A stretch of DNA of 8,768 nt from JAVWJP01 sp036638975 (GCA_036638975.1 JAVWJP010000031.1:1-8768), one strand, 5' to 3'. Counted from the first letter of the stretch, positions 1 through 7,139 are shown. Made by a program: numbers and translations. Notes: generated from the letters alone by a model not told the origin.

Positions 1-216
1 GGAAATATGGGATAATTTTTATAAAACAGTTCTTGTTTTATTAATTTTTATCTAAATCGCGTGCTACGCACATGCGCAATTAAAACTATCTGCGATAGTT
101 TTAATAAAAGAATTATATCACAATCTTGCGTATTTGTCAGTAATTAATATATTTATTATTACTAATTGTTTAAAAATGATAAATTAGGACAAAAAATTTT
201 AAAATTAGGAGATATA
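1..216. other. A/T-rich intergenic region without a gene
   Basis: No convincing open reading frame is present. The stretch is strongly A/T-rich except for a short G/C-rich island at about 57-77. It holds an 8-bp A/T hairpin (21-28 pairing with 34-41, loop 29-33), a 4-bp hairpin (61-64 with 68-71) and a perfect 12-bp hairpin (79-90 with 94-105). The first could be a weak terminator for a gene left of the window, since T-rich DNA follows it on the plus strand. No clear promoter was identified. Confidence 0.6.
61..105. repeat. Paired small palindromes with 3-nt loops
   Basis: Two hairpins lie 7 bases apart. The first is GTGC-TAC-GCAC at 61-71. The second has perfect 12-bp arms, 79-90 and 94-105, around the loop TGC. 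Neither is followed by a clear T tract on either strand, so they do not look like ordinary intrinsic terminators. Read on the minus strand, the loops are GTA and GCA, each closed by a C-G pair. They could be a remnant of a small palindromic repeat family; this is inference. Confidence 0.45.
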
Positions 217-255
217 AAAGCAGCCGCCGTCTTTATTATGGACAGCGGCTGCTTT
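217..255 (-). terminator. Intrinsic terminator of ppdK
   Basis: The arms 217-231 and 241-255 pair almost perfectly around a 9-base loop (232-240). The single non-Watson-Crick position is a U-G wobble in the minus-strand transcript and an A-C mismatch in the plus-strand transcript. Reading on the minus strand, the stem is followed by a T-rich run (TTTTATAT). It lies 33 bases past the ppdK stop codon, as expected for the end of a monocistronic ppdK message. Confidence 0.85.
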
Positions 256-288
256 ATTCACTTATAAGCTTTATGAAGTAGAATTATT

Positions 289-2919
289 TTACTTTTTTTC
301 GTCCTTCAGTGCTGCCTGTGCGGCTGCAAGACGAGCAATAGGAACGCGGAAGGGTGAGCACGAAACATAGTTAAGCCCTGCGCGGTGGCAGAACTCGACA
401 GAAGACGGGTCGCCGCCGTGCTCGCCGCATATGCCAAGCTTGATGTCGGGGCGGGTTTTACGACCGAGAGTTGCCGCCATTTCGATAAGCTTGCCAACGC
501 CTTTTTGGTCAAGACGTGCAAACGGGTCTTGCTCGTATATTTTTTTGTCGTAGTACGAGCCTAAGAACGAGCCTGCATCATCGCGGCTAAAGCCGAAGGT
601 CATTTGAGTAAGGTCGTTTGTACCAAACGAGAAGAACTCTGCCTCTGTTGCAATTTCATCTGCTGTAAGTGCCGCACGCGGAATTTCAATCATTGTGCCC
701 ACTTTATAGTGCAGCTTTACGCCTGCTTTTTCAATTGCCGCATCGGCTGTTTTTGTAACAATGCCTTTAACATATGCAAGCTCTTTTATTTCGCCCACAA
801 GCGGAATCATAATCTCAGGTGTTATGTTCCAGTCAGGGTGTTTCTTTTGGATATTTATTGCAGCTTCTATAACTGCCTGTGTCTGCATTTCGGCAATCTC
901 CGGGAAAGAAACAGCAAGACGGCAGCCGCGGTGTCCCATCATCGGGTTAAACTCGTGCAGCGATGAGATGGTATTTTTAAGGTCTGATACTTCTATTTTC
1001 ATGTCCTTTGCCAAAGCTATAATATCAGCCTCGGCTGTTGGAAGGAACTCGTGCAGAGGTGGGTCTAAGAAGCGAATTGTTACAGGTAGACCCTGCATTG
1101 CTTCGTAAATACCCTCAAAGTCACTTCTCTGGAATGGTAGAAGCTTTGCAAGAGCGGTTCTTCTTTGTTCCTCTGTTTTAGAAACTATCATTTCACGCAT
1201 TGCGGGTATGCGCTCTGCGTCAAAGAACATATGCTCGGTTCTTGTAAGACCTATGCCCTGTGCGCCAAACTTTAAAGCCTGTGCTGCATCGGCAGGTGTG
1301 TCGGCATTTGTGCGAACCTCTAGCTTACGGTATTTGTCCGCCCATTTCATAAGTCTGTCAAAGTTGCCCGAAATTGCTGCGGGAACAGTTGGCAGAGCCT
1401 CGCCGTAGATGTTGCCCGTAGAACCGTCAAGAGAGATATAATCGCCCTCTTTAAAGGTTTTACCAAGTGTAAAGCATTTGTTTGCTTCGTCTATTATAAT
1501 GTCGCCGCAGCCGGAAACACAGCAGGTGCCCATGCCGCGCGCAACAACAGCCGCATGAGAAGTCATGCCGCCGCGTACTGTAAGAATGCCCTGCGAAACG
1601 TGCATTCCCGCAATGTCCTCAGGTGAGGTTTCTAGGCGTACAAGCACAACAGCCTCGCCTTTTTCGTGCCATGCAACGGCGTCTGCCGCATTAAACACAA
1701 CTCTGCCGCAGGCAGCGCCCGGTGAAGCAGGCAGTGCATTGCCTATTGGTTTTGCCGCTTTTAAAGCTTTAGCGTCAAACTGCGGGTGTAAAAGCGCATC
1801 GAGCTGCTTTGGGTCTATCATCATAACAGCATCTTTTTCGCTTATCATTTTTTCGTCAACGAGGTCGCAGGCTATTTGTAAAGCGGCGGCGGCTGTACGC
1901 TTGCCGTTACGGGTTTGCAGCATATAAAGCTTTTTGTCTTCAATTGTAAATTCCATATCCTGCATATCGCGGTAGTGCTCTTCAAGCCTGTCGCAGATGG
2001 CAACAAACTGGTTGTAGGCTTCGGGAGAAAGCTCTGCAAGCTTTTCTATTGTATTTGGTGTGCGAACACCGGCAACAACGTCCTCGCCCTGCGCGTTCAT
2101 TAAAAATTCGCCAAACAGCTTCTTTTCACCTGTTGCGGGGTTACGTGTAAAGGCAACGCCTGTGCCCGAGGTATCGCCTGTATTGCCGAATACCATCATT
2201 TGTACGTTTACGGCTGTACCCCAAGATGAAGGAATATCGTTCATTCTGCGGTAGTAGTTTGCGCGTGGGTTATCCCAGCTGCGGAAAACTGCCATTATTG
2301 CGCCCATAAGCTGCTCTTTTGGGTCCGATGGGAAATCGAAGCCTTTTTTAGACTTGAACTCAGCTTTAAACTGGTTCGCAAGCTCTTTAAGGTCATCTGC
2401 AGTAAGCTCGGTGTCTTGTGTGACGCCGCGTTTTTCTTTCATTGCATCAATGAGCTCCTCAAAAAACTTTTTGCCCACTTCCATTACAACGTCAGAATAC
2501 ATTTGAATAAAACGACGGTAAGAATCGTACGCAAAGCGTGGGTTGCCTGTTTTTTTAGCCATTACCTCGACTACCTCGTCGTTAAGACCAAGGTTTAGTA
2601 TGGTGTCCATCATACCGGGCATAGATGCGCGCGCGCCCGAACGAACAGAAACAAGCAGTGGGTTTTGTGTATCGCCAAACTTTTTGCCCGCGATTTTTTC
2701 GAGAGCCGCCATGTTTGTGTAAATCTCTTTTTGAATGTCGGCGTTTATGGCTTCGCCGTCGGTGTAGTACTGTGTGCAGGCCTCCGTGGTAACGGTGAAG
2801 CCCTGTGGAACAGGCATACCAAGCTTTGTCATTTCTGCAAGGTTAGCGCCTTTGCCGCCGAGAAGCTCTCTCATAGAGCCGTCGCCCTCGGAAAACAGGT
2901 AAACAAATTTTTTGCTCAT
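289..2919 (-). CDS. ppdK: Pyruvate, phosphate dikinase
   Basis: This enzyme interconverts pyruvate + ATP + Pi and phosphoenolpyruvate + AMP + PPi in the cytosol. In anaerobic Firmicutes it serves PPi-linked glycolysis or gluconeogenesis. The 876 residues fit the family (C. symbiosum enzyme about 874). Seen in order: an N-terminal ATP-binding domain with GGKGANLAEM near residues 21-30 and VRSGA near 92-96; a central swivelling phosphohistidine domain with GGMTSHAAVVARGMG, whose His is residue 455; and a C-terminal PEP/pyruvate TIM barrel with NDLTQMTFGFSRDD from 768 and ICGEHGG, whose Cys is residue 831. His455 and Cys831 have the same numbers as the C. symbiosum catalytic residues. The frame extends 11 codons upstream, but the ATG at 2917-2919 is preceded by AGGAGGT with 11 bases between GGAGG and ATG, so I place the start there. 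It appears monocistronic, with its own promoter and terminator. Confidence 0.97.
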   Translation of the reverse strand: MSKKFVYLFSEGDGSMRELLGGKGANLAEMTKLGMPVPQGFTVTTEACTQYYTDGEAINADIQKEIYTNMAALEKIAGKKFGDTQNPLLVSVRSGARASMPGMMDTILNLGLNDEVVEVMAKKTGNPRFAYDSYRRFIQMYSDVVMEVGKKFFEELIDAMKEKRGVTQDTELTADDLKELANQFKAEFKSKKGFDFPSDPKEQLMGAIMAVFRSWDNPRANYYRRMNDIPSSWGTAVNVQMMVFGNTGDTSGTGVAFTRNPATGEKKLFGEFLMNAQGEDVVAGVRTPNTIEKLAELSPEAYNQFVAICDRLEEHYRDMQDMEFTIEDKKLYMLQTRNGKRTAAAALQIACDLVDEKMISEKDAVMMIDPKQLDALLHPQFDAKALKAAKPIGNALPASPGAACGRVVFNAADAVAWHEKGEAVVLVRLETSPEDIAGMHVSQGILTVRGGMTSHAAVVARGMGTCCVSGCGDIIIDEANKCFTLGKTFKEGDYISLDGSTGNIYGEALPTVPAAISGNFDRLMKWADKYRKLEVRTNADTPADAAQALKFGAQGIGLTRTEHMFFDAERIPAMREMIVSKTEEQRRTALAKLLPFQRSDFEGIYEAMQGLPVTIRFLDPPLHEFLPTAEADIIALAKDMKIEVSDLKNTISSLHEFNPMMGHRGCRLAVSFPEIAEMQTQAVIEAAINIQKKHPDWNITPEIMIPLVGEIKELAYVKGIVTKTADAAIEKAGVKLHYKVGTMIEIPRAALTADEIATEAEFFSFGTNDLTQMTFGFSRDDAGSFLGSYYDKKIYEQDPFARLDQKGVGKLIEMAATLGRKTRPDIKLGICGEHGGDPSSVEFCHRAGLNYVSCSPFRVPIARLAAAQAALKDEKK

Positions 2920-3009
2920 TGTGTAATCTACCTCCTGAATTTTATTTAACAATAGGATATGAAAAAATTTATTCCCGCTGTAAAGGGTGCAAAATCTTTT
3001 ATACCATTA

Positions 3010-3038
3010 AGTATAACAAATTACATTGAGTTTTTCCA
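3010..3038 (-). promoter_or_regulatory. Probable ppdK promoter (extended -10)
   Basis: On the minus strand the -35 is TGGAAA (3033-3038; 4 of 6 to TTGACA). A 17-base spacer leads to the -10 TATACT (3010-3015; 5 of 6 to TATAAT), preceded by TGT, which gives an extended -10. Transcription would start near 3003, leaving an untranslated leader of about 84 bases before the ppdK ATG. Confidence 0.6.
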
Positions 3039-3040
3039 TA

Positions 3041-3084
3041 CAAAGTTAAAAAAAATTTTGTTTTTAAAGCAAAACGTAACTTTG
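3041..3084. promoter_or_regulatory. Imperfect dyad just upstream of the ppdK -35
   Basis: CAAAGTTA at 3041-3048 is matched by its exact inverse TAACTTTG at 3077-3084, and inside these TTTTG (3056-3060) faces CAAAA (3070-3074). The dyad begins 3 bases upstream of the predicted ppdK -35. It could be an activator or repressor site, but in such A/T-rich DNA chance is possible. No regulator family was recognised from the half-site. Confidence 0.3.
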
Positions 3085-3157
3085 CGGCTATATATGCGCA
3101 AAAAAACAACAGCATATTTTACAGCAAAAAAACTTTTTATGAAATAATGTACTTTTG

Positions 3158-3166
3158 TGTTATAAT
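3158..3166 (+). promoter_or_regulatory. Extended -10 promoter for the barstar gene
   Basis: TGTTATAAT is a perfect consensus -10 with the TGn extension. At the expected -35 distance there is only A/T-rich sequence with a poor match, which is common for extended -10 promoters. Transcription would start near 3173 and give a leader of about 82 bases. It could also drive thiM and the downstream cyclase, because no strong terminator separates them. Confidence 0.6.
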
Positions 3167-3254
3167 AGCTACAAAATGACGGTGCATTTTTTGACTGAGG
3201 TGCTTGTTTTTTTAAGCGACCGGTTTTAAATATATAATTTGCGGGGTGGTATAT

Positions 3255-3557
3255 GTGAAAAGGTCTGATAAAAAAATAATTGTTTTGGATTTAACCGACT
3301 GTAAGAGTGTACAGGAGCTGCAAGAAAGGATTAAAGAGGACTTTGGATTTCCGGATTTTTATGGAAAGAACTGGGACGCTTTTTGGGATTTATTGTGGAG
3401 TGACTGCGATGCCGACAGGGTTGAGATAATAGGTGAGCATACTTTGCCCGATGAGTTTAACGCTTCTTTAAAAAAACTGCACGAAATTTTGCAGTTCAAC
3501 AGCGATGAGCACGCAAATTACGACTGGGAACCGTTTGATTATGAAATAATTGATTAA
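3255..3557 (+). CDS. Barstar-family ribonuclease inhibitor
   Basis: A small acidic cytosolic protein of 100 residues. The stretch FPDFYGKNWDAFWDLLW (residues 32-48) matches the helix of Bacillus amyloliquefaciens barstar that plugs the barnase active site. Asp41 and Asp45 sit at the places of barstar Asp35 and Asp39. An N-terminal strand (KKIIVLDL) and a helix (about 18-29) come before it, as in the barstar fold. The C-terminal end is rich in Asp and Glu. Several GTG codons are in frame. I choose 3255 because GGGGTG (3243-3248) lies 6 bases upstream; the GTG at 3246 has no ribosome site before it. No secreted ribonuclease or polymorphic toxin is nearby, so this is an orphan immunity-like gene. 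The family call is firm; the partner is unknown. Confidence 0.85.
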   Translation: MKRSDKKIIVLDLTDCKSVQELQERIKEDFGFPDFYGKNWDAFWDLLWSDCDADRVEIIGEHTLPDEFNASLKKLHEILQFNSDEHANYDWEPFDYEIID

Positions 3558-3621
3558 CGCAGATGAAGCTTTATTTATAAAAATTTGGTTTTATAGTGTT
3601 TTATATATATTTTTTTACGTA

Positions 3622-3634
3622 ATTATGTTACTAT
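3622..3634 (+). promoter_or_regulatory. Possible weak thiM promoter
   Basis: TACTAT at 3629-3634 is preceded by TGT, which resembles an extended -10, about 40 bases upstream of the thiM ATG. The -35 region is only A/T-rich. The 117-base gap after the barstar gene leaves room for a separate promoter, but the match is poor and the whole gap is A/T-rich. Confidence 0.25.
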
Positions 3635-3674
3635 ATGGTGTATGGAATTTGTAATTATTTATGGAGGTGTTTTG

Positions 3675-4517
3675 ATGGAGCAGTTATCTGAAATCATTTT
3701 AAATATAAGGGAAAAAAGCCCTGTCATTCATTTTATAACAAATTATGTTTCGGTAAACGACTGTGCCAATATTACTGCGGCGGCAGGTGGGCTGCCTATA
3801 ATGGCAGATGAGATACACGAGGCAGAGGACATTGTAAAGCGCTGCAGTGCGTTGGCTATAAACATGGGCACCTTAAACGAGCGCACTGTAAAGACTATGC
3901 TTTTGGCGGGTAAGATGGCAAACAAATACCACATTCCCATTATGCTGGACCCTGTGGGTGTGGGAGCCTCTACGTTCCGCAATAAGACTATCGCTACCTT
4001 ACTGCGTGAGGTGAATTTTTCTGTCATAAAAGGCAACATGACAGAAATGAAGTTTTTGGGCGGGCAAATAACCGATATTTGCGGTGTTGATGCAAACCCT
4101 GATGACATGGTTACAGAAGAAAACCTTGATGAGGCTGTAAAATTTGCGCTTAGGCTTAGCACAATGGCAGGAGCTATAATTGTAATCACCGGTAAAATAG
4201 ATGTTATAGCAGGCAGGCACAAGGCATATATAATAAGAAACAGCAATGAGTTAATGTCAAAAGTCAGCGGCACAGGCTGTATGCTTGGCGCTGTTATTGC
4301 AAGCTGCATTGCTGTGTCACCAAAAAACATTATTTCGGCAGCGGCAGCGGCAACTCTTGCCATGGCAGTATGCGGCGAGCTTGCATATGAAAAAACAATG
4401 GAGCTTGGAATGGGCACAGGTACATTTCGTACCTTGCTTATAGACTATATGAGCAAGCTTGATACCGAAACACTGATGACTCGAGGTAAAATTACTCATA
4501 TAGGTGATAATCAGTAA
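3675..4517 (+). CDS. thiM: Hydroxyethylthiazole kinase
   Basis: ThiM phosphorylates 4-methyl-5-(2-hydroxyethyl)thiazole with ATP, a cytosolic salvage step of thiamine synthesis. The protein has 280 residues, slightly longer than the usual 262-272 because of a C-terminal tail. Seen: the substrate-binding N-terminus SPVIHFITNYVSVNDCAN (15-32), AAAGGLPIMADE (35-46), LDPVGVGAS (91-99), KGNMTE (119-124) and SGTGCMLGA (198-206). Cys202 is in the place of the B. subtilis catalytic Cys198. The frame extends 11 codons upstream, but the ATG at 3675 is preceded by GGAGGTG (3663-3669) with 5 bases between, which decides the start. No thiE, thiD or other thiamine gene is present, and no TPP riboswitch is recognisable upstream. 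The cyclase gene follows 15 bases after the stop, probably in the same transcript. Confidence 0.95.
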   Translation: MEQLSEIILNIREKSPVIHFITNYVSVNDCANITAAAGGLPIMADEIHEAEDIVKRCSALAINMGTLNERTVKTMLLAGKMANKYHIPIMLDPVGVGASTFRNKTIATLLREVNFSVIKGNMTEMKFLGGQITDICGVDANPDDMVTEENLDEAVKFALRLSTMAGAIIVITGKIDVIAGRHKAYIIRNSNELMSKVSGTGCMLGAVIASCIAVSPKNIISAAAAATLAMAVCGELAYEKTMELGMGTGTFRTLLIDYMSKLDTETLMTRGKITHIGDNQ

Positions 4518-4532
4518 AAAGGTGGCGATGGT

Positions 4533-5480
4533 GTGGATATTGCGAATGAAAATATTAAGCTGGAAGAAAAGCTTAGGCATAGTAGCCAACGCTTTGATTT
4601 GCTTGTGCAGCATACCTGTGAGCGCTTTATTGAAATAAATATAAATACCGGAGATTGCATGATAATATCGCCGAGGGAGAATAAAAAAGAAAAGGCAAAG
4701 TATAAAAAGCGCATAGAATTAATAGCAGAGGATTTAATAGCGGAGGAAGAAAAAGAGGCTTTTTTAGCCGAGTTTGAGCTTAATAACTTACTAAAAAGCC
4801 TGCGCCGCGGCGGTGGAGAGCACATTGTTGTATATACTGAGCTGCGCGAGGACGGTAGGCATTACCTGCGTATTGTAAACCTTTTGGTTAAAGATTCTTT
4901 TGACCCTGACGACGAATATATTATATCGTTCTCGCAGGATATTACAGAAATTAAGCGGCATGAGGAAGAAAACAAGCAGCTTATAGACCTAAGCAAATAC
5001 GAGAGCTTAACCGGGCTTTACACGCGCGCCGCTGCCGAAAAAATGGTAAACGATTATATGCGGCAAAGCGACATTGTTGCTTGCGGCACATTGATTGTCA
5101 TAGATATAGATTTTTTTAAAAATGTAAATGACAGCTTTGGGCATATTATGGGTGACTATGTGCTTAAATTTTTGGCGCGCACCATGAAAAACGTTTTTCG
5201 TTCAGAGGATATTCTCTGTCGTTGGGGCGGAGATGAATTTATGGTGTTTATGAAAAACATAACAGATGAAATGGTGGTTGAAAGCCGTGCGGAGCGTCTG
5301 CGCATAAAAATGGAGGACTGTAAAATAAACGGGCAGGTTATACCTGTAACCGTAAGCGCGGGTATAGCTATAGCTGTGGGCAGCTCTACGCTTGACGAAA
5401 TGTTTAAAAAAGCCGATGAAATGCTTTATAAAGCAAAAACCGGCGGACGCAATCATTGCGTTGTAACGTGGGCAAAATAA
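4533..5480 (+). CDS. Diguanylate cyclase with PAS-like sensor (GGDEF)
   Basis: This 315-residue soluble protein should make cyclic di-GMP from two GTP. The C-terminal GGDEF domain (about 155-315) is complete: LTGLYTR (159-165), the metal-binding stretch VIDIDFFKNVND (189-200) with Asp191 and Asp193, and RWGGDEF with GGDEF at 232-236. RSED (223-226) lies exactly five residues before GGDEF, the position of the inhibitory I-site RxxD, so product inhibition is likely. Residues about 18-140 look like a PAS-type sensor ending in DITEIK, with an unknown signal; a short charged helix joins the domains. No signal peptide or membrane segment is seen. The start is GTG at 4533, with AAGGTGG (4519-4525) 7 bases upstream. 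The ATG at 4528 is out of frame. It is probably co-transcribed with thiM and converges on an EAL protein. Confidence 0.93.
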   Translation: MDIANENIKLEEKLRHSSQRFDLLVQHTCERFIEININTGDCMIISPRENKKEKAKYKKRIELIAEDLIAEEEKEAFLAEFELNNLLKSLRRGGGEHIVVYTELREDGRHYLRIVNLLVKDSFDPDDEYIISFSQDITEIKRHEEENKQLIDLSKYESLTGLYTRAAAEKMVNDYMRQSDIVACGTLIVIDIDFFKNVNDSFGHIMGDYVLKFLARTMKNVFRSEDILCRWGGDEFMVFMKNITDEMVVESRAERLRIKMEDCKINGQVIPVTVSAGIAIAVGSSTLDEMFKKADEMLYKAKTGGRNHCVVTWAK

Positions 5481-5510
5481 AAAAGACCGTTTGTGGCGGT
5501 CTTTTTTATT
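5476..5510. terminator. Bidirectional terminator shared by the cyclase and EAL genes
   Basis: A perfect 14-bp inverted repeat (5476-5489 with 5497-5510) surrounds a 7-base loop. The G/C core GACCG/CGGTC is flanked by A runs on one side and T runs on the other, so it works as an intrinsic terminator in both directions. It contains the stop codons of both converging genes (5478-5480 plus, 5506-5508 minus). Confidence 0.92.
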
Positions 5511-6918
5511 TGCGGGGAAGCAGCAGGTTTTCAAACTCCTTCATAGGCATAGGCTTTGCGTAGTAGTACCCCTGTGCAATGTTGCAGCCCATCTGCGTAA
5601 GCATTTTTACTTGCTCGGCTGTTTCTACGCCTTCGGCAACGGTTATAAGGTTAAGGCACTGTGCCATCTCAATTATTTTTTTAATAATCATTTGTCCGGC
5701 GTTATTGCTGTCAGAGCTTTCAAGCCCGTCTAAAAACGCTTTATCCAGCTTTAAAATATCCGCAGGCAAATCTTTAAGCAGGTTAAGCGACGAATAGCCG
5801 CTTCCAAAATCATCTACCGATATTTTAAAACCTACCGATTTAAGCTTGTGCATTGTGTCTATAAGCTCTACCGTGTTATAAAACACCATGCTTTCTGTAA
5901 GCTCAAGCTCTATAAGTGAAGGGTCTATTTCGTATTTCTGAGTTATTTCAAGAAGCTGCTCTGCCAAATCTGCATTGTGGATATGCAGGCGTGAAAGGTT
6001 GACAGAAACCGTTATCGGTATATCTCCGAATCCGGCATTTCGCCAGCGGGCAAACATTTGACACGTTTGCTCGAACACATATAAATCTATCTTTTTGATA
6101 AAACCGTTTTTTTCAAAAATAGGAACAAACATAATTGGGGGTATAAGCCCCTTTTGTGGGTGATTCCAGCGAATTAATGCCTCTGCTCCGACAATTTTGC
6201 CGTCTTTAAACGAATACTTTGGCTGTAAAAAAACAACAAATTCCTCTTTTTTAAGCGCAAGCTCCATCGAGAGCGTAACCTCACGCTTCCACTGCATTTG
6301 CTCGTTCATTTCTTCGGTATATTCGGTCATCAGGCTGCCGTGCCCGCCCTTTATGGATTTTCGTGCCATATTTGCCCTGTCAAGCATCAGCGACAAATCA
6401 ATCTTAGGGTCTGTAATTACGTAGCTGCCGCAGCTAAAGCTTACAGAGTAATGCTCCGGCAGTATAGGGTATATGTGCCCGCCCATTTGTGCAAGCTCGT
6501 TAAAGCGCTTTATTAAAATACCGTAAGAGGTTGTTTTGCCTAAAAACGCAAAGTTATCGGCGCTTGTTCTGGCAAGCAGCTCGCCCGTATAAGTGCCTGC
6601 TTTAAAATGCTTTGCTATACTTACAAGCGCTTCATCACCAACAGAATAGCCAAAAGAATCGTTGATGAATTTAAAGTTGTCTACATCTATTGTGCTTAAA
6701 GTGTATTCGCCTGATTTTGCATTTTTTAAAAGGTTTTTTGCATCAAGCTTAAATTTTGTAAGGGTCGAAAGCCCTGTAAGGCTGTCCTCGTAGGCAAGCT
6801 TTTTTAGTGCTTTTTGAGATTTCATATCAAAATATGCCAGCACTGCAAAAAATATGCCGAACATTATAAATATAAGTGATATTATAAAAAGTGCATTTTT
6901 ATAAATCATATTAAGCAT
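5506..6918 (-). CDS. Membrane-anchored c-di-GMP phosphodiesterase (degenerate GGDEF + EAL)
   Basis: A 470-residue protein likely to hydrolyse cyclic di-GMP to pGpG. One N-terminal membrane helix (about 7-31) is followed by a GGDEF-like domain (about 43-200). There the signature reads SADNF instead of GGDEF, so cyclase activity is unlikely; it may bind GTP or regulate. The EAL domain (about 213-470) looks catalytically complete: AEALIRW, SVNLS, ELTES, SVDDFGSGYSS, ILKLDK, VAEGVET and QGYYYAKP, covering the known metal ligands and the catalytic Lys and Glu. The frame can start at TTG (6921), ATG (6918) or ATG (6909). AAGGGGG (6930-6936) lies 8 bases before the TTG and 11 before the ATG at 6918, so the first two are near-equal; I give the ATG. 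It converges on the cyclase gene. Confidence 0.92.
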   Translation of the reverse strand: MLNMIYKNALFIISLIFIMFGIFFAVLAYFDMKSQKALKKLAYEDSLTGLSTLTKFKLDAKNLLKNAKSGEYTLSTIDVDNFKFINDSFGYSVGDEALVSIAKHFKAGTYTGELLARTSADNFAFLGKTTSYGILIKRFNELAQMGGHIYPILPEHYSVSFSCGSYVITDPKIDLSLMLDRANMARKSIKGGHGSLMTEYTEEMNEQMQWKREVTLSMELALKKEEFVVFLQPKYSFKDGKIVGAEALIRWNHPQKGLIPPIMFVPIFEKNGFIKKIDLYVFEQTCQMFARWRNAGFGDIPITVSVNLSRLHIHNADLAEQLLEITQKYEIDPSLIELELTESMVFYNTVELIDTMHKLKSVGFKISVDDFGSGYSSLNLLKDLPADILKLDKAFLDGLESSDSNNAGQMIIKKIIEMAQCLNLITVAEGVETAEQVKMLTQMGCNIAQGYYYAKPMPMKEFENLLLPRK

Positions 6919-6983
6919 CAAAAGCTTTACCCCCTTGCTTAATATTTTTAAGGCTATCTAAATAAATATCAAGGATAATAACA

Positions 6984-7011
6984 AGTATATCAGATAAATG
7001 GTAAAAAACAA
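6984..7011 (-). promoter_or_regulatory. Probable promoter of the EAL gene
   Basis: On the minus strand, TGATATACT gives an extended -10 (TATACT at 6984-6989, 5 of 6). TTGTTT lies upstream (7006-7011) after a 16-base spacer and is a weak -35 (3 of 6). The leader would be about 60 bases. Confidence 0.5.
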
Positions 7012-7081
7012 GGTGTAAAAACGCATATATTTGTTAAATATCGTTATTATGACAGCAGTGTAGAAAAAACCTTAACATTTG

Positions 7082-7090
7082 TGCTATAAT
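7082..7090 (+). promoter_or_regulatory. Extended -10 promoter of hlyIII
   Basis: TGCTATAAT is a perfect -10 with the TGn extension. The -35 region (about 7061-7067) is A-rich with a poor match. Transcription would start near 7097, giving a leader of about 43 bases. The rest of the 6919-7139 gap, between divergent genes, holds the EAL promoter and no further recognisable element. Confidence 0.6.
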
Positions 7091-7139
7091 ATTTATCGTA
7101 TACAGAAAAGAAAAACAGCTATGAAAGACGGTAAAATAA

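Larger units (their letters stand above)
2920..3254. promoter_or_regulatory. Divergent intergenic region between ppdK and the barstar gene
   Basis: This gene-free stretch of about 335 bases separates two divergent genes. It holds the ppdK ribosome site (2931-2936 region, AGGAGG on the minus strand), a ppdK promoter (3010-3038), an imperfect dyad (3041-3084) and an extended -10 for the plus strand (3158-3166). The deduced leaders are about 80 bases on each side. No riboswitch consensus was recognised in either leader. Confidence 0.6.

Noticed and set aside
3176..3229. Tiny 17-codon open frame in the barstar leader
   Set aside because: No ribosome site before its ATG and no recognisable leader-peptide content.
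3191..3238. Second barstar promoter from TTGACT (3191-3196) and TATAAT (3233-3238)
   Set aside because: The boxes are 36 bases apart, far beyond the usual 16-18, and the -10 is too close to the start codon to leave room for a normal leader and ribosome site.
3173..3254. Possible riboswitch (TPP type) in the leader of the barstar-thiM run, prompted by GACTGAGG
   Set aside because: The TPP consensus blocks (CTGAGA, ACCC and the GAACCTGATC-like block) are absent, both here and in 3558-3674.
3576..3595. A/T-only hairpin (7-bp arms) after the barstar gene as a terminator
   Set aside because: The stem has no G/C pairs and no clear T run follows, so it is too weak to claim.
3743..4417. Long minus-strand frame opposite thiM (224 codons)
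   Set aside because: It lies wholly inside a confidently identified thiM on the other strand and shows no family signature or ribosome site.
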